DNA of 64,000 nucleotides from contig CAZKTA010000005.1 of NCBI GenBank assembly GCA_964555645.1, positions 62,001 to 126,000 on the forward strand, in the 5' to 3' direction. The stretch comes from DTLC01 sp964555645 (lineage in GTDB: Bacteria > Verrucomicrobiota > Verrucomicrobiia > Limisphaerales > DTLC01). Made by a program: the position numbers and the translations under genes. Below the pieces are notes generated by a model that searched no databases, was not told the origin of the DNA, and saw nothing but the letters and a program-made list of their open reading frames with translations. Below are positions 44,585 through 53,969 of this stretch, in pieces. The number at the start of each line of letters is the position of its first letter. The first letter of the stretch is position 1.

Positions 44585-45928
44585 TTACGCGTGCGCGTTT
44601 GTTGTTTGCGGTTGCATTTCGGGTCCATGCCGGATTTTGGTCAGCAAAATCCACACGAACAGAACAAAAAGACACGTGTAGAGCAAAGCAAACAAGAGCA
44701 AAGAGGCTAGCACTGCGTTTGCTGTTACAGTGGGTGAAATGCCGTCCGAGGTGCGAAGCAACCCGTAAACGACCCAGGGCTGACGCCCGACCTCAGCAGC
44801 AAACCAACCTGCTTGGTTTGCTATTTGCGGTCCGAGCACTGAATACATCAGCACTCGCAGCAGCCAGGTTTTTCGAGCGAGTCGTTGGCGCGGCAAATTT
44901 AACACGCCCAAAAAACTTAAAACGATCATACCCAGCCCAATCGCAATCATGATGTGGTAAAATTGAAAAGTTAGGTTCACCGGCGGACGGTCTTCGGGCT
45001 TAAATTCGTTCAGGCCAATTACAGGTTTAGAAGCATCGCCGTGCACAAAGACGCTCAACAGTCCAGGTATGCCCAATACATACGCACGTTGTTGTTCTTC
45101 GTTTATCCAGCCGATAAGTGCCAGTGGCGCGTGCGCTTTTGTTTCGTACAACCCCTCGAATGCGGCCATTTTGGCGGGTTGATGCTTTGCAACGCCAACT
45201 GCACTTTGGTGCCCGGTCACAAGCGAAAGCAGCGCCGCAACAAAGCCAAACCAGAGTGCCGGTTTCATCCCCGCCCTAGCAAACTCGATATGTTTGTTTC
45301 TCAGCATGTAGTAGGCGCACACGCTGACCACAAGAAACGCGCCTGCCTGCCAACACCCGCTCAACACGTGAGTCAAACGGTCAATCGTGGACGGGTTGAA
45401 CACCATCTCCCAAAAGTCTGTTATCTCAGCCCGTGGACCTGTTGGGCCTTGGACGATTTTGAATCCTTTAGGGGTGTGCATCCATGAATTTGCAACGATG
45501 ATCCAAAGCGCGCTCAGATGTGCTCCCAGACAAACCATGCATGTGGAAAAGAAATGCATGCGTCGGCTGACCCTTTCCCAACCAAACACAACGATGCCCA
45601 AAAAACACGACTCAAGGAAAAAGGCAAAAATCGCCTCTGCAGCAAGCGGACTGCCGAATACATCCCCTACGAAACGTGCGTAAGCCGACCAATTTGTGCC
45701 GAACTGAAATTCCAGGACAACGCCACTTGCAACACCAAAAGCAAATGCAAACGCAAAAATTTTCGTCCAAAACCGCGCCAGTTGGTTATAGACTTGGTTG
45801 TTTGTTTTGAGCCAACGCCACTCGAAAAACACCAACAACACCGCAAGCCCAATTGTCAGCGACGGGAAAATATAGTGAAACGCCGCCGTTAAACCGAACT
45901 GAATGCGAGCGAGTAATGCTGCGGCCAT
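44585..45928 (-). CDS. cydA: Cytochrome bd ubiquinol oxidase subunit I
   Basis: A 447-residue membrane protein with nine spans. The start ARIQFGLTAAFHYIFPSLTI carries the heme b595 ligand histidine. Further marks are FALFGVASG-like FAFAFGVASGVVLEFQFGTNW, FFLESCFLGIVVFGWERV, the quinol-loop region and, near the end, GWFAAEVGRQPWVVYGLLRT, which is the conserved CydA GRQPW motif. The Q-loop is short. It holds the three hemes of the oxidase. It begins 16 bases after the ZIP gene stop, so the ZIP-cydA-cydB genes may be one transcript. Confidence 0.96.
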   Translation of the reverse strand: MAAALLARIQFGLTAAFHYIFPSLTIGLAVLLVFFEWRWLKTNNQVYNQLARFWTKIFAFAFAFGVASGVVLEFQFGTNWSAYARFVGDVFGSPLAAEAIFAFFLESCFLGIVVFGWERVSRRMHFFSTCMVCLGAHLSALWIIVANSWMHTPKGFKIVQGPTGPRAEITDFWEMVFNPSTIDRLTHVLSGCWQAGAFLVVSVCAYYMLRNKHIEFARAGMKPALWFGFVAALLSLVTGHQSAVGVAKHQPAKMAAFEGLYETKAHAPLALIGWINEEQQRAYVLGIPGLLSVFVHGDASKPVIGLNEFKPEDRPPVNLTFQFYHIMIAIGLGMIVLSFLGVLNLPRQRLARKTWLLRVLMYSVLGPQIANQAGWFAAEVGRQPWVVYGLLRTSDGISPTVTANAVLASLLLFALLYTCLFVLFVWILLTKIRHGPEMQPQTTNAHA

Positions 45929-45944
45929 GGATCTTTCTACATAC

Positions 45945-46868
45945 TTAATGGTGAACTACGACCGGGTCATGCGTAGCGCCACAGTCAATTATTTCGGTGC
46001 CATGGGAATGAGGCGTGTGGGCGAACACGGTTAGCACGATTGCTATGAGCAAACCCATCAGCAATGCGATTGTCAGCTTAAACCGGTCATGTTTGTGAAA
46101 CTGCAATTCCGGTAATAGGTCAGCAGTGGCTATGTGCAGGAATGTGCCCGCACAGAACGCAAGCGCGTACGCTGCCCAACGTGGGTGTGTCTCCGCGTCA
46201 ATAACACCGCCCAATTGGAACCCCAAATAAAGCACCACCGCAGCCAAAGGCGTAACAAGCGCAAAACCAACGTTCACCCACCGGCGCCATGCCGAAGTAC
46301 TGCCGCTAGCTTTCATGAGTGTTATGATCGCAAGCGCACTAAACGGTTTGTGCAATATAACCGCCAGTGCAGTGCCCAGCCCGAGCAAGCTTTGGTGAGT
46401 ATGTTTTTCGCTAACAACCGCAGCAGCCATGGCGAGTCCGTCGAAAACCGAGTGAAATGACAAGCCAAGCGCGACACCCATCCAGCTTAAGTGGTGAGCG
46501 GACCGTTCGGCCAATGAATGTGGATGACCACACGGTTCAATTGGGCTGCCTTCGGCTACGTCATGATGATGAAACGGCAGGAACCGCTGTAGCACGAACA
46601 TGGCCAGGAACCCAGCGATCAACAATATGGCACTTGCATTGAGTGATCCGAGCTGGTCAGCGGCATGCGGTAGCATGCCCAGCAGCGATAATCCGAGCAT
46701 GAACCCGGCAACAAAACTGACGGCTGTCTGAAGCCGAGTGTGCGTCAGCTTCATTAACTCCGGCAACGCACCACCAAACAAAGCTGCGCCAAAGGCTAAC
46801 ACGCAGTATGCTGCCAAGAGCAAACCACACGCGTGTGCCGTGCCTTCAATGTGCGCTAGCGCGTTCAT
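45945..46868 (-). CDS. ZIP-family metal transporter
   Basis: A 307-residue membrane protein with about eight spans. A His-rich cytosolic loop (HHHDVAEGSPIEPCGHPHSL) sits between helices 3 and 4. The family signature appears as LGLSFHSVFDGLAMAAAV in helix 4 and ALAVILHKPFSALAII in helix 5, which carry the metal-site H and E/K region. Most ZIP proteins bring zinc or iron into the cytosol. Placement next to cydAB and the heme region would fit iron supply, but zinc is equally possible. The helix-5 site reads HKPFSA instead of the common HEIPEG, so substrate or mechanism may differ. Confidence 0.85.
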   Translation of the reverse strand: MNALAHIEGTAHACGLLLAAYCVLAFGAALFGGALPELMKLTHTRLQTAVSFVAGFMLGLSLLGMLPHAADQLGSLNASAILLIAGFLAMFVLQRFLPFHHHDVAEGSPIEPCGHPHSLAERSAHHLSWMGVALGLSFHSVFDGLAMAAAVVSEKHTHQSLLGLGTALAVILHKPFSALAIITLMKASGSTSAWRRWVNVGFALVTPLAAVVLYLGFQLGGVIDAETHPRWAAYALAFCAGTFLHIATADLLPELQFHKHDRFKLTIALLMGLLIAIVLTVFAHTPHSHGTEIIDCGATHDPVVVHH

Positions 46869-46930
46869 AGAGCAGTTTTCTTAGTAGTTTTGCCGGGTAT
46901 AGTTTAGACCGCCACCGCGCGGTTAATTGC

Positions 46931-47284
46931 TTACGATTTTTGTGTTAATGCCTCTATCGCGTCGAGTACAACCGGCAAATGCGTGTAAGCTGGGCCACCC
47001 TGCATCATGACGGCCACACTAGCTGCCTCGATGATTTCAGCGGGTGAATTGCCTGCTTCGAGACATTTCTGCACATGCAAGATAATGCACGGTGAACAAC
47101 GCTGTGCCACCGCTATGCCGAGCGCAACAAGTTCCTTTTGTTTTGTTGTTAACGCGCCGTCTTTCATGACGGCGCTAAACAATGTGCCGAAACCTTTGAG
47201 TGTATCCGGGGCGGTTTGGCGGAGCTTTTGAATGTCCGATTTGAATTTTTCCAAGAACGCTTTTGCCGAGTTGTCCATATTCAT
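46931..47284 (-). CDS. Carboxymuconolactone decarboxylase-family (AhpD-like) protein
   Basis: About 117 residues from the ATG at 47284 (or 47278). The CMD fold is shown by LTTKQKELVALGIAVAQRCS, the redox-type motif CSPCIILHVQKCLEAG (CxxC followed by the conserved His) and EIIEAASVAVMMQGGPAYTH. Such proteins are usually peroxidase-linked disulfide reductases like AhpD rather than decarboxylases. The longer frame from 47404 adds residues with no family match. It precedes the ZIP and cyd genes on the same strand. Confidence 0.85.
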   Translation of the reverse strand: MNMDNSAKAFLEKFKSDIQKLRQTAPDTLKGFGTLFSAVMKDGALTTKQKELVALGIAVAQRCSPCIILHVQKCLEAGNSPAEIIEAASVAVMMQGGPAYTHLPVVLDAIEALTQKS

Positions 47285-47556
47285 CACGGTTTGGTTCAGC
47301 CACAATTCAAACGCTATAACCCGTCCAGTGCACAACCGGCTATTCCGGTTGCGCGCCGCGTACAGTACAGCGCTTAATTTCATCTGAGCCACCGTGTGGG
47401 TCAAGTTGGGATGATCAAAATTAGAAGACTTGCCGCGGCCTTTTATGAGTGTGAACTGTCAGACGCATTTGTGTGTTTTGGGAGTATTGCCGCGGGCTGA
47501 AGCAAAATACGGAGACTTTTTTAGGAAAGCCAGGTTTTGTATGCTTTGTGAAAAAC

Positions 47557-48885
47557 ATGAAACTACTTGTAATTGGTTCCGGCGGGCGTGAGCATGCGCT
47601 TGTGTGGAAACTGGCGCAATCGCCACATGTGACGCAAATGTGGTGTGCGCCAGGTAATGCCGGTATTGCAACGGAACGACTTGCAAAAAACGGTGCGCAA
47701 GTGGAATGCGTTAGTATTGGCGCTGAAGATTTGGCTGCACTGCTTGCATTTGCGCTTGAACATCGGCCTGACCTAACGATTGTTGGCCCGGACAACCCGC
47801 TTGCACTTGGTGTGGTTGACCTGTTCAAGCAGCACGGGCTGCGGATTTGGGGGCCGACAACAAAAGCCGCGCAATTCGAAGCGTCGAAGGTTTTTTCCCA
47901 GCAATTCATGGACAAATACGGTATCCCAACTGCGCGCGCTGCTGTGTTCAGCGAACCTGGACCGGCCTCGCGATTCGCTGCACAGCTGGGCGGCCGGTGT
48001 GCTGTCAAAGCCGACGGCCTGGCACTTGGTAAAGGTGTGATTGTATGCCGGAACATGGCCGAGGCAGATGAAGCGATACAGCGGATGCTTGTTCAGAGAG
48101 AGTTTGGTCAGGCAAGCGCGCGGATAGTCATACAAGAATTGCTCGAGGGGATTGAAATCTCGTTGCATGCGCTTTGTGATGGCAAAACAGCTAAACTGTT
48201 TCCAACGTCACAGGACCACAAACGCGCCTTTGACGATGACCAAGGCCCGAACACAGGCGGTATGGGCACATATTCGCCTACGCCGTTCATGTCAGACACT
48301 GCCCTGGCTGCGGCTGAACAAGCGATACTAGTCCCGTGGTTACGCGGCTGTGCAGATGAAGGGATACATTTTTGCGGCATACTTTATCCTGGAATCATGC
48401 TGACGTGTTCAGGGCCGAAAGTGCTCGAGTTCAATGTGCGGTTTGGCGATCCGGAAACACAGGTTTACCTGCCGCGACTCGAAAACGACCTGCTTGAGTT
48501 ACTTGATGCAAGTGTCAGCGGTGCATTGGACCGCGTTCAACTTAAGTGGAGTTCGCAAGCTGCAGTATGCGTAATAATGGCGAGTGCGGGTTACCCGGGC
48601 AAATACGAGAAGGGTAAACCGATCGCTGGCTTAAGCGATGTTGCCAAGATACAAAACGTAAAAGTGTTTCATGCTGGCACGGCCAGGGCAGGTGAATCAA
48701 TCGTGACAAACGGCGGTCGAGTGCTCGGCGTGACCGCAGTTGGGAAAGACCTCAGTGCAGCCCGGGAAATTGCTTATGCAGCAGTCGAACGCATACGGTT
48801 CGAAGGCGCATTTTACCGGCGTGACATAGCAGCAAAAGCTTTGAATGCAACTTACAGTTTCGCAAGCGCCGCAATTGCACTTTGA
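47557..48885 (+). CDS. purD: Phosphoribosylamine-glycine ligase
   Basis: A 442-residue GAR synthetase. It begins MKLLVIGSGGREHALVWKLA, which fixes the ATG at 47557 over the longer frame from 47473. ATP-grasp features follow: RCAVKADGLALGKGVIVC, KLFPTSQDHKRAFDDDQGPN, TGGMGTYSPTPFM, and ILYPGIMLTCSGPKVLEFNV then RFGDPETQVYLPRL. It performs the second step of purine synthesis. Upstream it is divergent from the AhpD-like gene; tyrS follows after about 100 bases. purM is 6 kb away, so the purine genes are scattered. Confidence 0.96.
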   Translation: MKLLVIGSGGREHALVWKLAQSPHVTQMWCAPGNAGIATERLAKNGAQVECVSIGAEDLAALLAFALEHRPDLTIVGPDNPLALGVVDLFKQHGLRIWGPTTKAAQFEASKVFSQQFMDKYGIPTARAAVFSEPGPASRFAAQLGGRCAVKADGLALGKGVIVCRNMAEADEAIQRMLVQREFGQASARIVIQELLEGIEISLHALCDGKTAKLFPTSQDHKRAFDDDQGPNTGGMGTYSPTPFMSDTALAAAEQAILVPWLRGCADEGIHFCGILYPGIMLTCSGPKVLEFNVRFGDPETQVYLPRLENDLLELLDASVSGALDRVQLKWSSQAAVCVIMASAGYPGKYEKGKPIAGLSDVAKIQNVKVFHAGTARAGESIVTNGGRVLGVTAVGKDLSAAREIAYAAVERIRFEGAFYRRDIAAKALNATYSFASAAIAL

Positions 48886-48987
48886 CGGGACAATGCCCAC
48901 AACAGGTCATGACGGGGTGGATACGACATTTGAGCTGCTCAGGCTGCTATTGGCAAACGTGGGTTTGCAATGTAGCTTTGCCGGCGC

Positions 48988-50268
48988 ATGAACGTGTTTG
49001 ACGAGTTTGAGTGGCGCGGGTTACTAGCAGATTGCACCGACCGCGACGCGCTGGTTGGGCGGTTTGCAGCCGGGCCGATTGTTGTGTACTGCGGGTTCGA
49101 CCCGAGCGCAGACAGTTTGCATGTGGGCAATCTTGTGCCGCTGCTTGCGTTGCGCCGATTTCAACTAGCTGGGCATCAACCAATTGCACTTGCCGGAGGT
49201 GCAACAGGCGCAATCGGCGATCCAAGTGGCAAGACCGAAGAACGCCAGTTGTTGTCCAAAGAAACACTTGCGACGAACCTGGAAAAGATCAAACTGCAGT
49301 TACTGCGTCTACTTGATTTCGATTCGCGGACTAACCCGGCAAAACTCCTGGATAACGCAGATTGGATCGGCACAATTGGTTACCTAGATTTCCTGCGTGA
49401 CGTGGGCAAACACTTCTCGATTAACCAGATGCTTGCCAAGGAAAGCGTCCGTATACGGATGGAAGAACGCGGCACGGGGATAAGTTATACCGAGTTCAGC
49501 TACATGTTGTTGCAAGCGTACGATTTTTATGTGTTGTGCCGCGACCACAATTGCGAGCTTCAAATAGGCGGCAGCGATCAATGGGGAAATATTACTGCTG
49601 GTATTGACCTGTGCCGGAAAAAACTTGGACGTACAGTGTACGGGTTGACATTACCACTGATCACAAACGCCGACGGAACAAAGTTCGGCAAGACAGCCGC
49701 CGGCGCGGTCTGGCTTGACCCAGCCAAAACAAGTGTGTATCGGTTTTACCAGTTCTGGATCAACACCGACGACCGGGATGTAATCCGATACCTCAAGTAC
49801 TTCACGTTCCTAGACAAGGACCAGATAGCTGCGCTGGAACATAAGCACAACCAAAACCCGGGTGCGCGTGAAGCGCATCGTGCTCTTGCACGAGCTGTGA
49901 CTGAACTTATACACGGCAAAAGTGCCACCGACGACGCTGTTCGTGCAAGCCAGATTTTGTTTGGCGGTTCGCTGGAGGGCATTACCGAAAGCGCGTTTCA
50001 AGAAGTTGTGGGCGAAGTGCCGACTATACAGGTGCCGCGAACTCGTTTCGACGGGCAGGGGATACAACTAGTCGAGCTGCTTGTTGAATCTGGGCTGTGT
50101 CCTAGCAAAAGCCAAGCTCGTAAAGACATTGATGGCGGTGGCATTTACGTTAACAACATCCGGCAGGCCGGTTGGCAACGCGAACTGACCACAAACGACC
50201 TTTTGTTCGGCAAATACCTGTTGTTGCGTAAAGGCAAAAAGGATTACGTGGTCATTTTGGCAGCATAG
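48988..50268 (+). CDS. tyrS: Tyrosyl-tRNA synthetase
   Basis: A 426-residue class I synthetase. The HIGH-type motif is in CGFDPSADSLHVGNLVPLLA and the tyrosine pocket in SYTEFSYMLLQAYDFYVL and GGSDQWGNITAGIDL. The KMSKS-type loop reads DGTKFGKTAAGAVWLD at about residue 230, the normal TyrRS form. A C-terminal S4 RNA-binding domain is seen at about 350-425 (LVESGLCPSKSQARKDIDGG, GGIYVNNIRQ). All expected parts are present at the usual length. It converges with the PfkB kinase gene across a 70-base gap. Confidence 0.97.
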   Translation: MNVFDEFEWRGLLADCTDRDALVGRFAAGPIVVYCGFDPSADSLHVGNLVPLLALRRFQLAGHQPIALAGGATGAIGDPSGKTEERQLLSKETLATNLEKIKLQLLRLLDFDSRTNPAKLLDNADWIGTIGYLDFLRDVGKHFSINQMLAKESVRIRMEERGTGISYTEFSYMLLQAYDFYVLCRDHNCELQIGGSDQWGNITAGIDLCRKKLGRTVYGLTLPLITNADGTKFGKTAAGAVWLDPAKTSVYRFYQFWINTDDRDVIRYLKYFTFLDKDQIAALEHKHNQNPGAREAHRALARAVTELIHGKSATDDAVRASQILFGGSLEGITESAFQEVVGEVPTIQVPRTRFDGQGIQLVELLVESGLCPSKSQARKDIDGGGIYVNNIRQAGWQRELTTNDLLFGKYLLLRKGKKDYVVILAA

Positions 50269-50339
50269 CCCAAAAAATGGGTAACGTGCCAGTTGTGCTG
50301 CGGTGAGCTGGTTGATTGCGCTGGTTCAGCGTCAAAGCT

Positions 50340-51239
50340 TCAAAAATTGGCCAGTTGTTTGAGTTCTTTAAACCTGCGCTCGATTTGCTGACGTGTAAGC
50401 ACCGCTGTACGCTCCAGACCCAAACCTTCGCAGCAAAACGAGGCAACTACACTGCCATAAATCATGCCGCGTCGGATCGCGGCTGGCAGACACGTGCGCG
50501 CGCGCGCAAGATAGCCGATGAGCGCCCCAGCAAACGTGTCGCCTGCGCCTGTCGGGTCCACGACATTCCTGAGAGGATACGCAGGCGCTACAAACGGCCG
50601 TTTACCGTCCCACAGTATTGCTCCGTGTTCGCCTTTTTTGATGATGACGTATTTAGGGCCGAGCCCGGTGATTTTGGTTGCGGCCTTCAGCAGGTTAATC
50701 TCGCGTGCCAAGTGCCGGGCCTCAGAATCGTTGAGGATCAACGCGTCAACATGCCTGAGCAATTTCAGCAGGTCATTCAGCGCTGTGTTAAGCCACAAAT
50801 CCATTGTATCGGCAGCGACAAATCGCGGCTTACGCATTTGTTCAAGCACGTGCAGTTGCAGTGCTGGTGCAATGTTGGCCAGTAGTACAAACTTGGCTGT
50901 CCGGTGCGATTCGGGGAGGTCCGGCTTAAACGTTTCGAAAACGCCTAGCTCGGTTTTAAGTGTTCGACGCCGATTCATGTCAGGCTCATATTCGCCTTGC
51001 CAATGGAACGTTTTCCCGGGCCGAACCTCAAGTGCACTCAGATCAATTGCACGGCGTTTGAATAAGAGGATGTAGTTCTTGGGAAAATCGGTCCCGACCA
51101 CACCCACAAGCTTGACGGGCGCAAACAAACTCGCCGCAACTGCAGCATAGCTTGCTGACCCACCCAAAAGCCGGTGTCCTTCGGCCACGGGCGTTTTGAT
51201 CGAATCAAGCGCAGTGGAGCCAACAATCAATACACTCAT
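50340..51239 (-). CDS. PfkB-family carbohydrate or nucleoside kinase
   Basis: A 299-residue ribokinase-fold kinase. It opens with VLIVGSTALDSIKTPVAEGH and has the glycine-rich GGSASYAAVAASLFAPVKLV. The PfkB signature with catalytic Asp is VVDPTGAGDTFAGALIGYLA near residue 230, and the other signature region contains LILNDSEARHLARE. The substrate cannot be set from sequence; ribokinase, adenosine kinase and sugar kinases share this fold. It lies just downstream of the GH95 alpha-fucosidase on the same strand with a 97-base gap, but a common pathway is only a guess. Confidence 0.85.
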   Translation of the reverse strand: MSVLIVGSTALDSIKTPVAEGHRLLGGSASYAAVAASLFAPVKLVGVVGTDFPKNYILLFKRRAIDLSALEVRPGKTFHWQGEYEPDMNRRRTLKTELGVFETFKPDLPESHRTAKFVLLANIAPALQLHVLEQMRKPRFVAADTMDLWLNTALNDLLKLLRHVDALILNDSEARHLAREINLLKAATKITGLGPKYVIIKKGEHGAILWDGKRPFVAPAYPLRNVVDPTGAGDTFAGALIGYLARARTCLPAAIRRGMIYGSVVASFCCEGLGLERTAVLTRQQIERRFKELKQLANF

Positions 51240-51336
51240 GGTTCATTCAACTTGCGATGCACTACTTGGGATGGCAAGCTACTGACGGTTTGGGCCGCGT
51301 TACAATACCCAAGTCAACGGTACCTTTTGGTTTGGA

Positions 51337-53733
51337 TTACCATTCAAGTCCAGGGCCACGAAGCGTGTAGATCTTGCCAGGTGCAGTTTTAAATTCCTTA
51401 AGTGTAGAACCGTATCTGAGGCGGCATGGCTTACCCAAAAGCGATTTAACGCGCACACGTTCTAGCTTACCATCACGCCACCACGCGCTTAGCTCAAAGC
51501 CGCCGCGCGCGCGCAGCCCCTCAAAACAACCAGTACGCCATGCCTGTGGCAGTGCAGGCAGCAATGTTATCTGGCCCTCGTGACTTTGAAGCAACATCTC
51601 AGCGATACCGGCGGTGCCACCAAAATTGCCGTCAATCTGAAAAGGCGGATGCGTATCGAACAGGTTTGGTAGCGTAGATTTTTGCAGCAAAAGCTGCACA
51701 TTTTCGTATGCTTTTTCGGCGTCGCGCAGCCGGGCCCAAAAGTTGATTATCCATGCTCGGCTCCAGCCCGTGTGGCCGCCCCCATGTGCAAGTCGGTGTT
51801 CGAGTGATTTGCGCGCTGCAGCAATGTATTGGGGCGTTTTGTCGAAGGTGAACTGGTAGCCTGGGTGCAGCCCATAAAGATGCGAGATATGTCTGTGCCC
51901 AGGCTCGGGTTCACCGAATTCGTGTGCCCATTCGAGCAGCCGTCCATCAGAGCCGATCTTAGGCCAGGCGAGCTTACTCAGTGCAGCTTCTACATTGCCG
52001 GTTAGCTCGTTGCTAATGCCGAGTTCTTTTGCTGCAGCCAGGAAATTGTTGAACGTGTCCCAGACGATTTCCTGGTCCATGGCGGTACCCATGGAGACTG
52101 AATAACGTTTGCCGTCCGGACCGAAAAACGCGTTTTCCGGCGAGGCGCTCGGCCCTGCCACAAGCTTGCCTGTTGTAGGGTCCTCGACTAGCCAATCTAA
52201 CAAAAACAGCGCTGCATCGCGCAGAATCGGATACGCACGGTCTCGAAGGAAAGTTCGGTCCCCGCCGAACCAGTAATGTTCAATGAAATGACGGGTGCAC
52301 CATGCACCACCCATTTGCCACAGTGCCCATAGTGGGTCGCCGGCGGTCGGCAGGTATAGCCAAGCGTCAGTTGTATAGTGCGCGACAAAGCCGCGCATGC
52401 CGTAAAACTGGCGCGCGGCGCGCCGGCCTGTATGATGCGCATATGACTCGATGAAATCAAAAAACGGGATGTGACATTCGGCAAGATTACAAACTTCAGC
52501 AGGCCAATAGTTCATTTGCAAGTTTATGTTGAGGTGGTAATCAGCGCCCCAAGGGGCCACAAGGTGCTCGTTCCAAATTCCCTGTAAGTTCGCAGGTAGA
52601 TCACCGGGACGCGACGAGCTGATCAGCAAATAGCGACCGAATTGGAAATACAGTGCTATTAAGTCAGGATCATGTGCCCCACGTTTGACGTTCTCGAGCC
52701 GCTCGTCGGTTGGTAGGTTGGCGAACGGTTTGTCGGTAAGCCTAAGATTAACCCGACTGAACAGTCGTTTGTGCTCTGTAATACTGCGGTTAAGGAGTTT
52801 TTTATATGCAAGTTTTGCCGCTGCACTAACATGTTTGACAGCAACTATTGCGTTGTCACGGGTAAGCGGAACAGACGGATTGCGCATGTTGTAGTCCGTA
52901 AAGGCTGCCAGCAGTAATGTGACGGCGTTGGCATTGCTTACGCGGATTGAGTTTCCTTGAGCGCCGACCTGACCGCCATCTACAACAGCCTTCAAAGCCA
53001 CGGCAAATTTAACGCCGTTGGTTAAGCTGCCGCGTGCGGCCTGGCCGGTCATGAGTAGGCAGTCGTTGCCTTGCGGCCGGACGTACGAGTTCGTCCGAGT
53101 AAGTGTTATGACAAGATTAACCTTGGCGGATTTGTCTGCTGAGAATCGCACTACCAAGACTTGATCTGGTACACTGCAAAACACTTCGCGAATGTATTCA
53201 ATACCTTCAACCTCGAATGTTGTTCTGGCAACAGCAGTGTCTAGAGCGAGCTCCCGTCTGTACCGGGTTGGCCTATTAGTAAGGTCGGTTTCGATCCAAA
53301 GGTCGCCCAGTGTTTGGTGCGTTGTGTGATCGCCGCGTCGTCCGACCAAAAGCCGCTTGCGCACCAGTGCATCGGCTTGTGCATAATTACCCTCAAAAAG
53401 CAATCGCCGGATTTCCGGCAGTGCCTCGGCTGCGCCGGTGGGAATTTGCCGGCTCGGATCGCCAACCCAGATCGAATCTTCGTTAAGCTGAATTCGTTCG
53501 CGTTCGACTCCCCCAAAAACCATCGCGCCGAGCCTCCCGTTGCCGACCGGTAGTGCTTCAACCCAGTTGTTTGCAGTTTGGGGATACCAAAGCACAAGCT
53601 CGGGCGCGGGAGTTTGAGCGCAAAGAGTCGGGACAGTCTGTATTGCACACGCGGCACTAATTAGTAAAAAGATACACAGCGAGTCGAGTCCGACTAAAAC
53701 TGATCCCGTTTTGCGCTGAAAATGAAATGGCAT
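51337..53733 (-). CDS. Secreted GH95 alpha-L-fucosidase
   Basis: A 798-residue enzyme with signal segment (SLCIFLLISAACAIQTV). The N-terminal beta domain begins LVLWYPQTANNWVEALPVGN and GRLGAMVFGG, a GH95 hallmark, with ERIQLNEDSIWVGDP next. The (alpha/alpha)6 barrel contains NINLQMNYWPAEVCNLAE (catalytic Asn region), GPSASPENAFFGPDG (general acid Glu) and PPFQIDGNFGGTAGIAEMLL (catalytic Asp). The C-terminal beta domain ends the protein. GH95 enzymes release alpha-1,2-linked L-fucose or, in some members, L-galactose from plant glycans. It supports use of fucosylated polymers along with the isomerase-like gene at 29.8-31.5 kb. Confidence 0.93.
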   Translation of the reverse strand: MPFHFQRKTGSVLVGLDSLCIFLLISAACAIQTVPTLCAQTPAPELVLWYPQTANNWVEALPVGNGRLGAMVFGGVERERIQLNEDSIWVGDPSRQIPTGAAEALPEIRRLLFEGNYAQADALVRKRLLVGRRGDHTTHQTLGDLWIETDLTNRPTRYRRELALDTAVARTTFEVEGIEYIREVFCSVPDQVLVVRFSADKSAKVNLVITLTRTNSYVRPQGNDCLLMTGQAARGSLTNGVKFAVALKAVVDGGQVGAQGNSIRVSNANAVTLLLAAFTDYNMRNPSVPLTRDNAIVAVKHVSAAAKLAYKKLLNRSITEHKRLFSRVNLRLTDKPFANLPTDERLENVKRGAHDPDLIALYFQFGRYLLISSSRPGDLPANLQGIWNEHLVAPWGADYHLNINLQMNYWPAEVCNLAECHIPFFDFIESYAHHTGRRAARQFYGMRGFVAHYTTDAWLYLPTAGDPLWALWQMGGAWCTRHFIEHYWFGGDRTFLRDRAYPILRDAALFLLDWLVEDPTTGKLVAGPSASPENAFFGPDGKRYSVSMGTAMDQEIVWDTFNNFLAAAKELGISNELTGNVEAALSKLAWPKIGSDGRLLEWAHEFGEPEPGHRHISHLYGLHPGYQFTFDKTPQYIAAARKSLEHRLAHGGGHTGWSRAWIINFWARLRDAEKAYENVQLLLQKSTLPNLFDTHPPFQIDGNFGGTAGIAEMLLQSHEGQITLLPALPQAWRTGCFEGLRARGGFELSAWWRDGKLERVRVKSLLGKPCRLRYGSTLKEFKTAPGKIYTLRGPGLEW

Positions 53734-53969
53734 ATGTGTCAGTTCAGAATGATAGGGGATTCGACACGCACCAGCAAGGTTTACGTCATTTAACGTGGTT
53801 ACTTCTGTAGTGCTACCAGACTGGTCGCGTGGGCAAGAGTTGAATTGACAGAGCGCTTGCGGCGGCTACGCTCTGCGTTCAACCAGTGGGCACGTGGTTG
53901 GAACGAACAAAAAGTTTCAGCCCGATTAACCGTTGACGAAATGTTGGAACGAAGAAAAACGGGCTTTGA

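Noticed and set aside
47421..48056. 211-residue minus-strand frame opposite purD
   Set aside because: Shadow of purD; composition is Ser/Pro-rich as expected for a reverse-strand artefact.
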